64,000 nt of DNA, taken from positions 1 to 64,000 of the forward strand of contig NZ_JAMXLV010000014.1 in the NCBI RefSeq assembly GCF_024054535.1. Reading direction: 5' to 3'. The DNA is from Thermococcus alcaliphilus. Lineage in GTDB: Archaea > Methanobacteriota_B > Thermococci > Thermococcales > Thermococcaceae. Made by a program: the position numbers and the translations under genes. Each line of letters starts with the position of its first letter. Position 1 is the first letter of the stretch. This document shows positions 53,599-64,000 of this stretch, piece by piece. The notes beneath the pieces were generated by a model that was not told where the DNA came from, ran no database searches, and worked only from the letters and a program-made list of their open reading frames with translations.

Positions 53599-54294
53599 AT
53601 GTTTATTGTGATAATGGGGGCCGGAAGGGTTGGATACCTTGTAGCTAAGATGCTGGAAAATGAGGGGCATGATGTTACAATAATTGACATAGACAAGGAG
53701 AGAGCCAAAGAGCTCTCCTTCCTTATTAATGGTCTTGTGATTGAGGGAGATGCTACGGACCATAAGACCTTAGAAGAGGCTAATGTGAAGCAGGCAGATG
53801 CTTTTGCAGCATTAACTGGGAGAGATGACGCAAACATATTAGCGTGCATTCTCGCAAAGCACCTAAATCCTGAGATAAAGACCGTTCTCAGGATAAGTAA
53901 ACCGAAAAATAAGGAAGTCTTTGAAAGGGTTGAGGATCTAAAAAAATACTTTGATGTAGTTATAAGCCCGGAGGAAATAGCAGCTAACTACATCTTCAGG
54001 AGTTTGACAACTCCAGGGTTTGATAGGGTTTTGTTCCCTAGGGAAGGAGCAGAAATCGTTAAGTTCCGTTTGGATGATGAGAGTGAAATTTCAGAAAAGT
54101 CAGTAAAAGACCTCAACTTGCCAAGGGACTCCCTTATAGTGGCAATATATGATGAAAAGGGGAACTTAACAATCCCCTCAGGGGATACGAAACTTCCTAA
54201 AAAGGGCGAAGTGGTTGTTTTTGCCAAAAATTCAGTTCTAAACGAAATCAAAAAAATTTTTGAACAGAAGAAAAGCGATGGAGAACAGACTTGA
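53599..54294 (+). CDS. TrkA-type K+ channel regulator (RCK domains)
   Basis: A 231-residue cytoplasmic protein with RCK_N Rossmann domain (MFIVIMGAGRVGYLVAKMLE, DVTIIDIDKERAKEL, GDATDHKTLEEAN) and RCK_C domain (about 140-220, EIVKFRLDDESEISEKSVKD). It binds NAD(H) or adenine nucleotides and gates a membrane K+ transporter of the TrkH/Ktr type, whose gene is not in the window. It starts 6 bases after secD. No membrane helix, so it is a regulatory subunit only. Confidence 0.9.
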   Translation: MFIVIMGAGRVGYLVAKMLENEGHDVTIIDIDKERAKELSFLINGLVIEGDATDHKTLEEANVKQADAFAALTGRDDANILACILAKHLNPEIKTVLRISKPKNKEVFERVEDLKKYFDVVISPEEIAANYIFRSLTTPGFDRVLFPREGAEIVKFRLDDESEISEKSVKDLNLPRDSLIVAIYDEKGNLTIPSGDTKLPKKGEVVVFAKNSVLNEIKKIFEQKKSDGEQT

Positions 54295-54393
54295 ATTATA
54301 TCCAAATTAATCCTTGAATCTCTTTTATTGTTTTATCATTTATGCAAAAATTTTCATCTTTTCTGTCCTCCTTTGTGCACTTTTGAGCATAAA

Positions 54394-54403
54394 TTATTTA
54401 AAG
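54394..54403 (+). promoter_or_regulatory. Promoter of the ATP synthase operon
   Basis: TTATTTAAAG at 54394-54403 is the best TATA box in the 168-base gap before the first ATP synthase gene, giving a transcript start near 54425 and a leader of about 38 bases. The T-rich stretch 54310-54360 upstream probably terminates the secFD-trkA unit. All nine downstream genes are closely packed, so this may drive the whole operon. Confidence 0.55.
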
Positions 54404-54462
54404 CGTTTACTTAACACTCCTTTGTACGGGTTACTTTCATTAAATTCATCGGAGGGCTTCTC

Positions 54463-54774
54463 ATGGAGACAATCATTAAAGAAATTGTGGATGCCGAGAA
54501 AAAAGCCGAAGAAAGAATTGAAAAGGCAAAAGAAGAGGCAAAGGTAATAATAAACCGTGCAAAAGAAGATGCTAAAAAAATTGAAGAGGAAATTCTAAAA
54601 GAAGCCCAAGAAAAGGCGAACTCCCTTATAGAAGCAAAAAGATCAGAAGGAGAGCAGGAAGCAAAAAAGATTTCTGAAGAGGGTGAAAAAGAACTTGAGG
54701 AGATAAGGATTAAGGCCACACAAAACTTTGAACAAGCAATTGAAGAGGCAATAAAGCTCATTAGAGGTAGATGA
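54463..54774 (+). CDS. atpH: A-type ATP synthase subunit H (peripheral stalk)
   Basis: A 103-residue protein, nearly all right-handed coiled coil rich in Ala, Glu and Lys (EKKAEERIEKAKEEAKVIIN, AKEDAKKIEEEI). It pairs with subunit E to form the peripheral stalks joining subunit A/B heads to subunit I. First gene of the operon. GGAGGGCTTCTC precedes the ATG. It lies 3 bases before the subunit I gene. Confidence 0.9.
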   Translation: METIIKEIVDAEKKAEERIEKAKEEAKVIINRAKEDAKKIEEEILKEAQEKANSLIEAKRSEGEQEAKKISEEGEKELEEIRIKATQNFEQAIEEAIKLIRGR

Positions 54775-54777
54775 GAG

Positions 54778-57263
<2,486 letters not shown>

Positions 57264-57297
57264 GCCTTCTCCCTATTATTACCAGGAGGAATCCTCA

Positions 57298-57909
57298 ATG
57301 GAAGGAGCAAAGCTAATTATCGAAGAGATCAACAGGGAGGCAGAGCTGAAAATAAAGTACATCCTAGAAGAGGCAGAAAAAAAGGCAGAAGAACTTAGAA
57401 AGGAGGCTGAAAAAAGAGCAAAAGCAAAAGCTGAGTGGATAATTAGAAAGGCCCAAACACAGGCAGAACTTGAGAAGCAGAGAATAATCGCTAATGCAAA
57501 GCTTGAAGTTAGAAGGAAGAAGCTTGCACTTCAAGAGGAGTTAATTAATGAGGTTTTGAAAGCATTAAAGGAAAGGCTAACCTCAATATCGGAAGAAGAA
57601 TACCTTGAAGTCCTCAAAGAGTTAATTATTCAGGGAATCGAAGAACTGGGAGAAGGGAAGGTGATAGTAGCTTCAAATAAAGAGACTCTCGCTCTATTGG
57701 AAAAACACTTGGAAGACATTAAGAAGGAGGCAAAAGAGAGACTCGGAAAGGACGTTGAAATAGACATAGGAACACCAATAGAGACCATCGGGGGAGTTGT
57801 AATATACAACTCCGATAGGAGCATAAGAATAGACAACACATTTGAGGCAAGAATGGAGAGATTTCAAAGTGATCTTCGTTCTATAATAGCAAAAACCCTG
57901 TTTAGGTGA
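57298..57909 (+). CDS. atpE: A-type ATP synthase subunit E (peripheral stalk)
   Basis: A 203-residue protein: a long N-terminal helix (about 1-95, EINREAELKIKYILEEAEKK) that coils with subunit H, and a C-terminal globular part (GEGKVIVASNKETLALLEKH, IGGVVIYNSDRSIRIDNTFE) that binds the top of the A/B hexamer. The ATG at 57298 follows CCAGGAGGAATCCTC; the frame opens 15 codons earlier inside the intergenic region. The gene overlaps or abuts subunit C. Confidence 0.94.
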   Translation: MEGAKLIIEEINREAELKIKYILEEAEKKAEELRKEAEKRAKAKAEWIIRKAQTQAELEKQRIIANAKLEVRRKKLALQEELINEVLKALKERLTSISEEEYLEVLKELIIQGIEELGEGKVIVASNKETLALLEKHLEDIKKEAKERLGKDVEIDIGTPIETIGGVVIYNSDRSIRIDNTFEARMERFQSDLRSIIAKTLFR

Positions 57910-57914
57910 GGAAT

Positions 57915-59024
57915 GTGGAAGTTAGCACCATAACAGCAATTCTTGACACAAGTTTGGCGGTCATATTTACATGGGTAGCCTACAAAACCGGACAAATTTT
58001 GTGGAAGTACACCCCATATTCATACCCAAACGCTAGAATCAGGGCAATGGAGGCGAGGCTTTTCACAGAGCAGAAGTTCAACGAGTTAGCGGAATCAAAG
58101 ACCCCGAATAACTTTATCATGAACCTAGAGGACACAGATTACAAGCCGTATTTAACATCTCTCCCGGCTTTGAACTCCGAAAGTATAGATAGAGCCCTTG
58201 ACAAAGCTTTGACAGACACATATGGACTTTTCTTTAAAATCCTCCCCAAGAGGACAAGAGAGTTCTTCAAACTTCTCCTTGAAGAATGGGACGTTAGGAA
58301 CATAACTTCTTCTGTTAAAGCAAAGCTAAGGGGAGAAGTTGCTAGGGATTACATAAACGAAATTGGCACAATGGTTGAAAAAGTGAAGGCCATTGCTGAT
58401 GCAAAGAGCTTTGAGGAAATACTCGTTATACTGGAAGGGACAGAATATGAGGGGGCTTATCAAAAGTTCTTACTAAAGGAGATAACACCAGAGGAGTTTG
58501 AAACAGAACTTTACAAAAACCACTATCTGAAGCTCTCCAAATATGCAGCGACAAGAAAAGATGAGGAAAAGACAATTCTGCAGGAGTTCGTGAGCCTAAA
58601 AATCGACAAGATAAACCTAAGCACGATACTTAGAGGAAAGGCACATGGGCTAGGGGCTGATAAACTTAAAAATTCTCTGATACCTGGAGGCAAGATCAAG
58701 AGGAAGACCCTTGAGGCTCTTGCAAACATGGAAGATGTCGAGATGGTTCTGGCAGAGTTAGACTCCACAGAGTACTCGGGGATAATAAGGGAGCACAGAG
58801 AAGAGATACTGGAGGACATTTCAGCATTTGAGAGAGCATTTGATAGGTACATACTTCAAAGAATGGCGGAGCTGACGAGATTCTATCCATTGAGTATTGC
58901 AGTGCCCTTAAGCTATATTCTCCAAAAAGAAAGTGAAATACGGAAGCTCAAGGCAGTAGCAAAGCTAATAGAGGACGGTGTAAAGCCAGAAACCATAAAG
59001 AAAGTAATAGGTGAACTGCCATGA
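57915..59024 (+). CDS. atpC: A-type ATP synthase subunit C (central-stalk socket)
   Basis: A 369-residue V-type C (d-like) subunit that links the rotor ring K to the central stalk D-F. It is mostly helical, with three related units and conserved features such as [20 protein letters not shown] and [14 protein letters not shown] / [14 protein letters not shown]. The likely start is a GTG at 57915, because GGTGAG plus a four-base spacer precedes it and the GTG at 57906 is inside that site. Overlaps subunit F start by four bases. Confidence 0.92.
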   Translation: MEVSTITAILDTSLAVIFTWVAYKTGQILWKYTPYSYPNARIRAMEARLFTEQKFNELAESKTPNNFIMNLEDTDYKPYLTSLPALNSESIDRALDKALTDTYGLFFKILPKRTREFFKLLLEEWDVRNITSSVKAKLRGEVARDYINEIGTMVEKVKAIADAKSFEEILVILEGTEYEGAYQKFLLKEITPEEFETELYKNHYLKLSKYAATRKDEEKTILQEFVSLKIDKINLSTILRGKAHGLGADKLKNSLIPGGKIKRKTLEALANMEDVEMVLAELDSTEYSGIIREHREEILEDISAFERAFDRYILQRMAELTRFYPLSIAVPLSYILQKESEIRKLKAVAKLIEDGVKPETIKKVIGELP

Positions 59025-59329
59025 AAATAGTGGTTCTTGGAGATAAGGACACTACACTCGGTTTTAGACTTGCAGGAGTTCACGAAGCGTACTCATTTGG
59101 AGAAACTATGCATGAGTTAGAAAGAGCAAAAAATAAGCTAAAAGAGCTTATAGAAAGGGAAGATGTTGGTGTAATTCTGATAACAGAACGACTGGCACAA
59201 AAAGTTGAAATTCCTGACGTGACTTTCCCGATAATCCTTCAAATTCCTGATAAGTATGGATCACTCTATGGTGAGGAACAATTGAGGGAAATCGTTAGAA
59301 AAGCCATAGGTGTAGAGATAAAGAGGTGA
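59021..59329 (+). CDS. atpF: A-type ATP synthase subunit F (central stalk)
   Basis: A 102-residue Rossmann-like subunit: [40 protein letters not shown] and [20 protein letters not shown]. It binds subunit D in the rotor and is thought to modulate coupling. The ATG overlaps the stop of subunit C (ATGA), and the end overlaps the ribosome site of subunit A. Confidence 0.94.
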   Translation: MKIVVLGDKDTTLGFRLAGVHEAYSFGETMHELERAKNKLKELIEREDVGVILITERLAQKVEIPDVTFPIILQIPDKYGSLYGEEQLREIVRKAIGVEIKR

Positions 59330-59334
59330 AAAAC

Positions 59335-61092
59335 ATGGGAAGGATAATTAGAGTTACCGGACCGTTAGTTGTGGCTGATGAGATGAGAGGCTCGAGAATG
59401 TATGAGGTCGTTAGAGTTGGAGAACTTGGGCTTATTGGAGAGATAATTAGACTGGAAGGAGACAAAGCTGTTATCCAAGTTTATGAAGAAACCGCAGGTG
59501 TTAGGCCCGGTGAACCCGTTGTCGGGACGGGAGCCTCTTTGAGTGTTGAGCTTGGTCCAGGGTTGTTAACCTCAATCTACGATGGAATACAGAGACCTCT
59601 AGAAATCTTGAGAGAGAAAAGCGGAGATTTCATAGGAAGAGGACTTACCGCTCCAGCGTTGCCTAGGGACAAGAAGTGGCACTTCACACCAAAGGTGAAA
59701 GTTGGTGATAAGATCGTTGGCGGAGACATAATTGGTGTTGTTCCCGAAACGAGCATCATAGAGCACAAAATAATGGTACCGCCCGGGATTGAAGGCGAGA
59801 TAGTAGAGATTGCTGAAGAGGGAGATTACACGATAGAAGAAGTCATTGCAAAGGTTAAAACCCCAGACGGGGAGATAAAGGAGCTTAAGATGTACCAAAG
59901 ATGGCCTGTTAGAGTTAAAAGACCATACAAAGAGAAGCTCCCTCCAGAGGTTCCGCTAATTACTGGTCAGAGAACCATCGATACTTTCTTCCCTCAGGCA
60001 AAAGGAGGAACCGCTGCAATTCCGGGACCATTTGGAAGTGGAAAGACGGTAACACAGCACCAATTAGCCAAGTGGAGTGATGCTGAAGTTGTAGTATACA
60101 TTGGTTGTGGCGAGAGAGGAAACGAGATGACGGATGTTCTTGAAGAGTTCCCCAAGCTGAAAGACCCGAGAACAGGCAAGCCATTGATGGAGAGAACCGT
60201 TCTCATAGCAAACACCTCAAACATGCCCGTTGCTGCTAGAGAAGCCTCTATTTATACGGGAATTACAATAGCAGAGTATTTCAGAGATATGGGTTATAAC
60301 GTAGCTTTAATGGCAGATTCAACTTCAAGATGGGCCGAAGCTTTGAGAGAAATCTCAGGAAGACTTGAGGAAATGCCTGGTGAAGAAGGTTACCCAGCTT
60401 ATCTAGCTTCAAAGATAGCCGAATTCTATGAAAGGGCCGGAAGGGTTAGAACGTTAGGAAGTGACGGTAGAATTGGAAGCGTAAGCGTTATTGGAGCTGT
60501 TTCTCCGCCAGGTGGTGATTTGAGCGATCCTGTCGTACAGAACACTCTAAGAGTCGTTAAGGTCTTCTGGGCTTTGGACGCTGATCTGGCAAGGAGGAGG
60601 CATTTCCCGGCAATTAACTGGCTTACGAGCTATTCTCTCTATGTGGACTCTATAAAAGACTGGTGGCACAAAAATGTTGACCCAGAATGGAAGGCGATGA
60701 GAGATGAGGCAATGGCACTCCTGCAGAAGGAATCTGAGCTTGAGGAGATAGTTAGAATAGTGGGCCCAGATGCATTACCAGAGAGAGAAAGAGCTATCCT
60801 TCTAGTAGCAAGGATGATCAGAGAGGATTACCTCCAGCAAGACGCCTTCCATGAGGTTGACACGTACTGTCCTCCAAAGAAGCAGATAACAATGATGAAA
60901 GTTATACTCAACTTCTACCACTATACAATGAGGGCAATAGATATGGGAGTTCCGGTAGAGGAAATTGCAAAGCTTCCTGTTAGAGAGGAGATAGGAAGAA
61001 TGAAGTACAATCCAAACGTTGAGGAAATAGCTTCACTAATGAAGAAAACAGAAGAGCAGTTTGAGGAGCTCTTTAAGAAATACGGGGAGTGA
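59335..61092 (+). CDS. atpA: A-type ATP synthase catalytic subunit A
   Basis: A 585-residue catalytic subunit with P-loop GPFGSGKTV at residues 231-239, the A-specific insert before it (about 115-195), the Walker B/catalytic region [20 protein letters not shown] and the closing [20 protein letters not shown]. The P-loop is uninterrupted: the VMA intein found at this site in some Thermococcales is absent. The ATG at 59335 follows GAGGTGAAAAAC; the GTG at 59326 is in that site. Hydrolyses or makes ATP with subunit B in an A3B3 head. Confidence 0.97.
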   Translation: MGRIIRVTGPLVVADEMRGSRMYEVVRVGELGLIGEIIRLEGDKAVIQVYEETAGVRPGEPVVGTGASLSVELGPGLLTSIYDGIQRPLEILREKSGDFIGRGLTAPALPRDKKWHFTPKVKVGDKIVGGDIIGVVPETSIIEHKIMVPPGIEGEIVEIAEEGDYTIEEVIAKVKTPDGEIKELKMYQRWPVRVKRPYKEKLPPEVPLITGQRTIDTFFPQAKGGTAAIPGPFGSGKTVTQHQLAKWSDAEVVVYIGCGERGNEMTDVLEEFPKLKDPRTGKPLMERTVLIANTSNMPVAAREASIYTGITIAEYFRDMGYNVALMADSTSRWAEALREISGRLEEMPGEEGYPAYLASKIAEFYERAGRVRTLGSDGRIGSVSVIGAVSPPGGDLSDPVVQNTLRVVKVFWALDADLARRRHFPAINWLTSYSLYVDSIKDWWHKNVDPEWKAMRDEAMALLQKESELEEIVRIVGPDALPERERAILLVARMIREDYLQQDAFHEVDTYCPPKKQITMMKVILNFYHYTMRAIDMGVPVEEIAKLPVREEIGRMKYNPNVEEIASLMKKTEEQFEELFKKYGE

Positions 61093-61097
61093 TAAAG

Positions 61098-62486
61098 ATG
61101 CCCGGAATGGAATACTCCACAATAAGCAAGATTTACGGTCCTTTGATGATAGTTCAAGGCGTTAAAGGGGTAGCCTACGGGGAAGTTGTGGAAATAGAAG
61201 TCGAAGGTGGAGAGAAAAGAAAGGGGCAGGTGCTAGAGGCGAGAGAAGACCTAGCTATCGTCCAAGTTTTTGAGGGGACAAGAGACCTCGACGTCAAAAC
61301 GACGAGGGTTAGATTCACAGGAGAAACGCTCAAAGTTCCGGTGTCAATGGACATGCTTGGAAGGGTATTCAACGGTATTGGTGAACCAATAGACGGTGGG
61401 CCTGAAATAATACCTGAAGACAGGAGAGACGTTCACGGAGCTCCTTTGAACCCTGTGGCAAGAGCATATCCAAGAGACTTCATTCAAACCGGTATCTCAG
61501 CAATAGATGGGATGAACACCCTTGTTAGGGGTCAAAAGCTCCCAATATTCAGCGGTAGTGGTTTACCTCACAATATGCTCGCCGCTCAGATTGCGAGACA
61601 AGCAAAGGTCTTGGGTGAAGAGGAGCAGTTCGCTGTTGTATTTGCCGCAATGGGTATCACATATGAAGAGGCAAACTTCTTCAAGAAGAGCTTTGAAGAG
61701 ACCGGAGCAATTGAGAGGGCAGTGCTATTCCTTAACCTTGCAGACGATCCAGCAATTGAGCGTATCATCACCCCGAGAATGGCTCTTACCGTTGCTGAAT
61801 ATCTAGCTTTTGACTATGACATGCAGGTTCTGGTTATCTTAACGGATATGACCAACTATGCAGAGGCTTTGCGTGAAATTTCAGCAGCAAGAGAAGAAGT
61901 TCCAGGAAGAAGAGGTTATCCAGGTTACATGTACACTGACCTTGCAACTATCTATGAGAGAGCTGGTAGAGTCAGGGGAAGGAAGGGAAGCATAACTCAG
62001 ATGCCAATACTCACAATGCCCGACGATGACATTACCCACCCAATTCCGGATCTTACAGGATATATCACCGAGGGGCAGATAGTTTTGAGCAGAGACCTTC
62101 ATAGAAAAGGTATTTACCCACCAATTGATGTGCTCCCAAGCCTTAGCAGATTGATGAAGGACGGTATAGGAAAAGGAAGAACAAGAGAAGATCACTCCCA
62201 GCTAAGCCAGCAGCTCTATGCGGCTTATGCGGAAGGTAGGAGTCTTAGAGACCTTGTGGCGGTTGTAGGTGAAGAAGCCCTAAGTGAGACTGATAGAAAG
62301 TACCTTGAATTCGCAGACAGATTCGAGAGAGAGTTTGTCGCCCAGGGATACGATGAAGACAGGGGAATCTTTGAGACCCTAGACCTCGGATGGGATCTCC
62401 TATCAATACTGCCGGAGTCAGAGCTCAAGAGAGTAGAGAGGAAGTACATAGAGAAGTACCATCCAAAATACAGACACTCCTCTTGA
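61098..62486 (+). CDS. atpB: A-type ATP synthase subunit B (non-catalytic)
   Basis: A 462-residue regulatory subunit. In place of a P-loop it has [20 protein letters not shown]; also present are [40 protein letters not shown] and [20 protein letters not shown]. It alternates with subunit A in the head and contributes the nucleotide-pocket arginine. The ATG at 61098 follows GAGTGATAAAG; the frame opens at a GTG inside that site. Start overlaps the end of subunit A by translational coupling distance only. Confidence 0.96.
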   Translation: MPGMEYSTISKIYGPLMIVQGVKGVAYGEVVEIEVEGGEKRKGQVLEAREDLAIVQVFEGTRDLDVKTTRVRFTGETLKVPVSMDMLGRVFNGIGEPIDGGPEIIPEDRRDVHGAPLNPVARAYPRDFIQTGISAIDGMNTLVRGQKLPIFSGSGLPHNMLAAQIARQAKVLGEEEQFAVVFAAMGITYEEANFFKKSFEETGAIERAVLFLNLADDPAIERIITPRMALTVAEYLAFDYDMQVLVILTDMTNYAEALREISAAREEVPGRRGYPGYMYTDLATIYERAGRVRGRKGSITQMPILTMPDDDITHPIPDLTGYITEGQIVLSRDLHRKGIYPPIDVLPSLSRLMKDGIGKGRTREDHSQLSQQLYAAYAEGRSLRDLVAVVGEEALSETDRKYLEFADRFEREFVAQGYDEDRGIFETLDLGWDLLSILPESELKRVERKYIEKYHPKYRHSS

Positions 62487-62511
62487 CTTCTTTTATTTTG
62501 AGGTGAGCTAA

Positions 62512-63156
62512 ATGACGAAAATACTGAAAGTCAAGCCAACCAGAATGGAGCTTTTGAGACTAAAGAGAAGGATAAAGCTGGCTGAAAAGGGGCACAAAAT
62601 TCTCAAGGAAAAGCAAGATGCCCTTATTATGGAGTTCTTCACAATATACGATGAGGCTCTGGCACTGAGAAGGGAACTCAATCAGAAAATAGCGGAAGCA
62701 TTTGAACAGCTTAGATTAGCTGAGATAGACACGGGAATTGTCAGGCTTAGCGAGATAGCCCTTAGTGTAAGGCCAAATAAAGAGATAGATATTAAAAGAA
62801 GGAACATCATGGGAGTACCGGTGCCTTTAATTGAGGCGGAGGGATTTAAGAGAGACCCCAGCGAGAGAGGCTATGCTTTTGTTTCAAGTTCTTCCAAGGT
62901 GGATATTGCATCGGAAAAATTTGAAGAAGTTCTTGAGCTGGCTATAAGGCTAGCAGAAGTGGAGGAAACACTAAAGAGGCTTGCTAAAGAGATTGAAAAA
63001 ACAAAAAGAAGGGTTAATGCCCTAGAATATATCATCATTCCAAGAATGAAAGAAACTGTGAAGTACATAAGTCAGCATCTGGATGAGATGGAGAGGGAAA
63101 ACTTCTTCAGATTGAAGAGAGTTAAGGCTCTTCTCGAAGCTAAAGCTCAGGCTTAG
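62512..63156 (+). CDS. atpD: A-type ATP synthase subunit D (rotor shaft)
   Basis: A 214-residue subunit, mostly two long antiparallel helices ([20 protein letters not shown] and [40 protein letters not shown]) forming the shaft inside the A3B3 head. The variable middle includes the segment [32 protein letters not shown] precedes the ATG. Last gene of the operon; AlaX follows after 44 bases. Confidence 0.95.
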   Translation: MTKILKVKPTRMELLRLKRRIKLAEKGHKILKEKQDALIMEFFTIYDEALALRRELNQKIAEAFEQLRLAEIDTGIVRLSEIALSVRPNKEIDIKRRNIMGVPVPLIEAEGFKRDPSERGYAFVSSSSKVDIASEKFEEVLELAIRLAEVEETLKRLAKEIEKTKRRVNALEYIIIPRMKETVKYISQHLDEMERENFFRLKRVKALLEAKAQA

Positions 63157-63200
63157 TTAGCTTTTTATCTTTTTATTGAGATTCTCTTCTGGTGAGACAT

Positions 63201-64000
63201 ATGACGTTCAAGTTGTTCTATATCGACCCCTACCTAAGAGAGGCTTCTGCAAAGATTGAGGATGTTGAAGTTAGAGGGAATAGAATTAGGGTATTGCTTG
63301 ATAAGACAATATTTTATCCCGAAGGCGGCGGACAACCCAGCGACAGAGGGGTAATAAAGGGGGATGGCTTTAGGATTGAAGTTGAAAAAGTTGAGGGAAA
63401 AGATGAAATCTGGCATGAAGGAAAGCTCAAAGGGAGGATTCCAAAGGAAGGGGAGGAAGTGAAGCTTGAGCTTGACTGGGAATGGAGATACGAAAACATG
63501 AGGCAACACACTGGCCAGCACATACTTTCTGCAATCTTGAAAAGGATGTACAACAGCGATACCACTGGATTTCAGATATTCTCGGAATACAACAAGATTG
63601 AGATCAATTTTGATGAGGAATTAACGTGGCAACACATTCTCGCTGCAGAGCTTGAAGCCAATGAAATCGTTTGGGCCAACATTCCCGTAGAGGTTAAAGA
63701 ATATGAGGAGCTTCCCGAAGAGGTAAGTTCCGCTCTTAGAAAATCCCTACCTAAGGATATATCAGGAAAAATCCGAGTGGTGAAAATAGGAGACGTTGAT
63801 CTAATTCCCTGTGGAGGAACTCACGTAAAAAATACCGGAGAAGTTGGCTTCATAAAAGTCCTCAATTTCTACAGAAAAACCAAGAACATCTGGCGTATAG
63901 AGTTTGCCTGTGGATATAGGGCTCTCATATACTTAAACAAGCTCTTGGAAGATTACTGGGAAAGCCTAGATAAGATGCCCAACAAGAATAGGCCCCTGAT
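63201..64000 (+). CDS. alaX: Alanyl-tRNA editing protein AlaX (truncated by window end)
   Basis: The first 266 codons of an AlaX-type trans-editing enzyme that deacylates Ser- or Gly-tRNA(Ala). It begins MTFKLFYIDPYLREASAKIE, has [15 protein letters not shown], the zinc motif MRQHTGQHILSAIL and the second zinc site IPCGGTHVKNTGEVGF. Being still open after 266 residues, it is of the long AlaX-L class. GGTGAGACAT precedes the ATG at 63201. It is homologous to the AlaRS editing domain encoded at 38757-41480. Confidence 0.94.
   Translation, partial: MTFKLFYIDPYLREASAKIEDVEVRGNRIRVLLDKTIFYPEGGGQPSDRGVIKGDGFRIEVEKVEGKDEIWHEGKLKGRIPKEGEEVKLELDWEWRYENMRQHTGQHILSAILKRMYNSDTTGFQIFSEYNKIEINFDEELTWQHILAAELEANEIVWANIPVEVKEYEELPEEVSSALRKSLPKDISGKIRVVKIGDVDLIPCGGTHVKNTGEVGFIKVLNFYRKTKNIWRIEFACGYRALIYLNKLLEDYWESLDKMPNKNRPL

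Noticed and set aside
59335-61092. Possible VMA intein in the catalytic A subunit
   Set aside because: The P-loop region is continuous and the total length of 585 residues is that of an intein-free subunit.

Overview
The window looks like a chromosomal segment of a hyperthermophilic archaeon of the order Thermococcales, most likely a Thermococcus of moderate GC. The evidence is a tRNA-Trp with a box C/D guide intron, a nine-gene A/V-type ATP synthase operon, archaeosine synthase ArcS, Kae1, ribosomal protein L41e, a CGP-CTERM surface protein, ADP-forming acyl-CoA synthetase, CDP-archaeol synthase, a dolichol-phosphate mannose synthase with GtrA tail, and a Pyrococcus-like CRISPR repeat. Genes are dense, often overlap by 1-11 bases, and mostly start at an ATG or GTG about four bases after a GGTGAT or GGTGAG ribosome site. 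Starts were chosen on that rule, so several are a few codons inside the longest reading frame. Most identifications rest on recognition of motifs and family resemblance, without database searches.

Layout. 1-2000: small winged-helix protein, ferritin-VIT1 fusion and intron-bearing tRNA-Trp. 1900-7100 (mostly minus strand): Lrp regulator, ITPase, adenosine-specific kinase, a SPASM protein lacking the radical-SAM cysteines, MoaD-MoeB-MoaE for molybdo/tungstopterin, CarS, and a winged-helix regulator. 7150-13060: a palindrome-controlled operon of an RND/MMPL exporter, a large CARDB-like surface protein and a LEA14-like membrane protein. 13100-17600: a DUF3201-like protein, RNA m5C methyltransferase, a flippase-like membrane protein, NAD kinase and Kae1. 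17641-18559: CRISPR array, read on the minus strand, with its leader at the high-coordinate side and no cas genes in the window. 19000-22000: flavin reductase, acyl-CoA synthetase alpha subunit and CGP-CTERM protein. 22000-29700: CoaD, FAD oxidoreductase, carbamate kinase, membrane-anchored serine protease, coiled-coil protein, ArcS, small protein and SFM1-like methyltransferase.

29690-36570: tRNA-Pro, DPMS-GtrA, a GC-rich hairpin-dense non-coding segment, a KaiC-like ATPase with a partner, M28 peptidase, small regulator, phosphoesterase, L41e (37 residues) and nitrilase. 36600-44500: HEAT-repeat/coiled-coil pair, AlaRS, a PD-(D/E)XK-like protein with no normal start codon, Nif3-like protein and Elp3. 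44550-46010: a cysteine-rich secreted precursor resembling halocin C8-type peptides, a small membrane protein, and a frameshifted membrane-protein gene sharing the same upstream segment; the precursor's TATA box is bracketed by an inverted repeat. 46100-54300: M1-like lipoprotein peptidase, cysteine-cluster protein, NIP7/PUA protein, a second KaiC-like ATPase with a coiled-coil HTH partner, SAM decarboxylase, SecF-SecD and a TrkA-like K+ channel regulator. 54400-63160: ATP synthase H-I-K-E-C-F-A-B-D. The window ends inside an AlaX editing protein.

Most of the window is core housekeeping. The parts worth most attention are the cysteine-rich peptide cluster, the hairpin-dense segment after DPMS, the CRISPR array and its leader-side palindromes, the palindrome-controlled exporter operon, the cluster-less radical-SAM relative beside the adenosine kinase and near the pterin genes, and the AUU-start or frameshifted nuclease-like gene.
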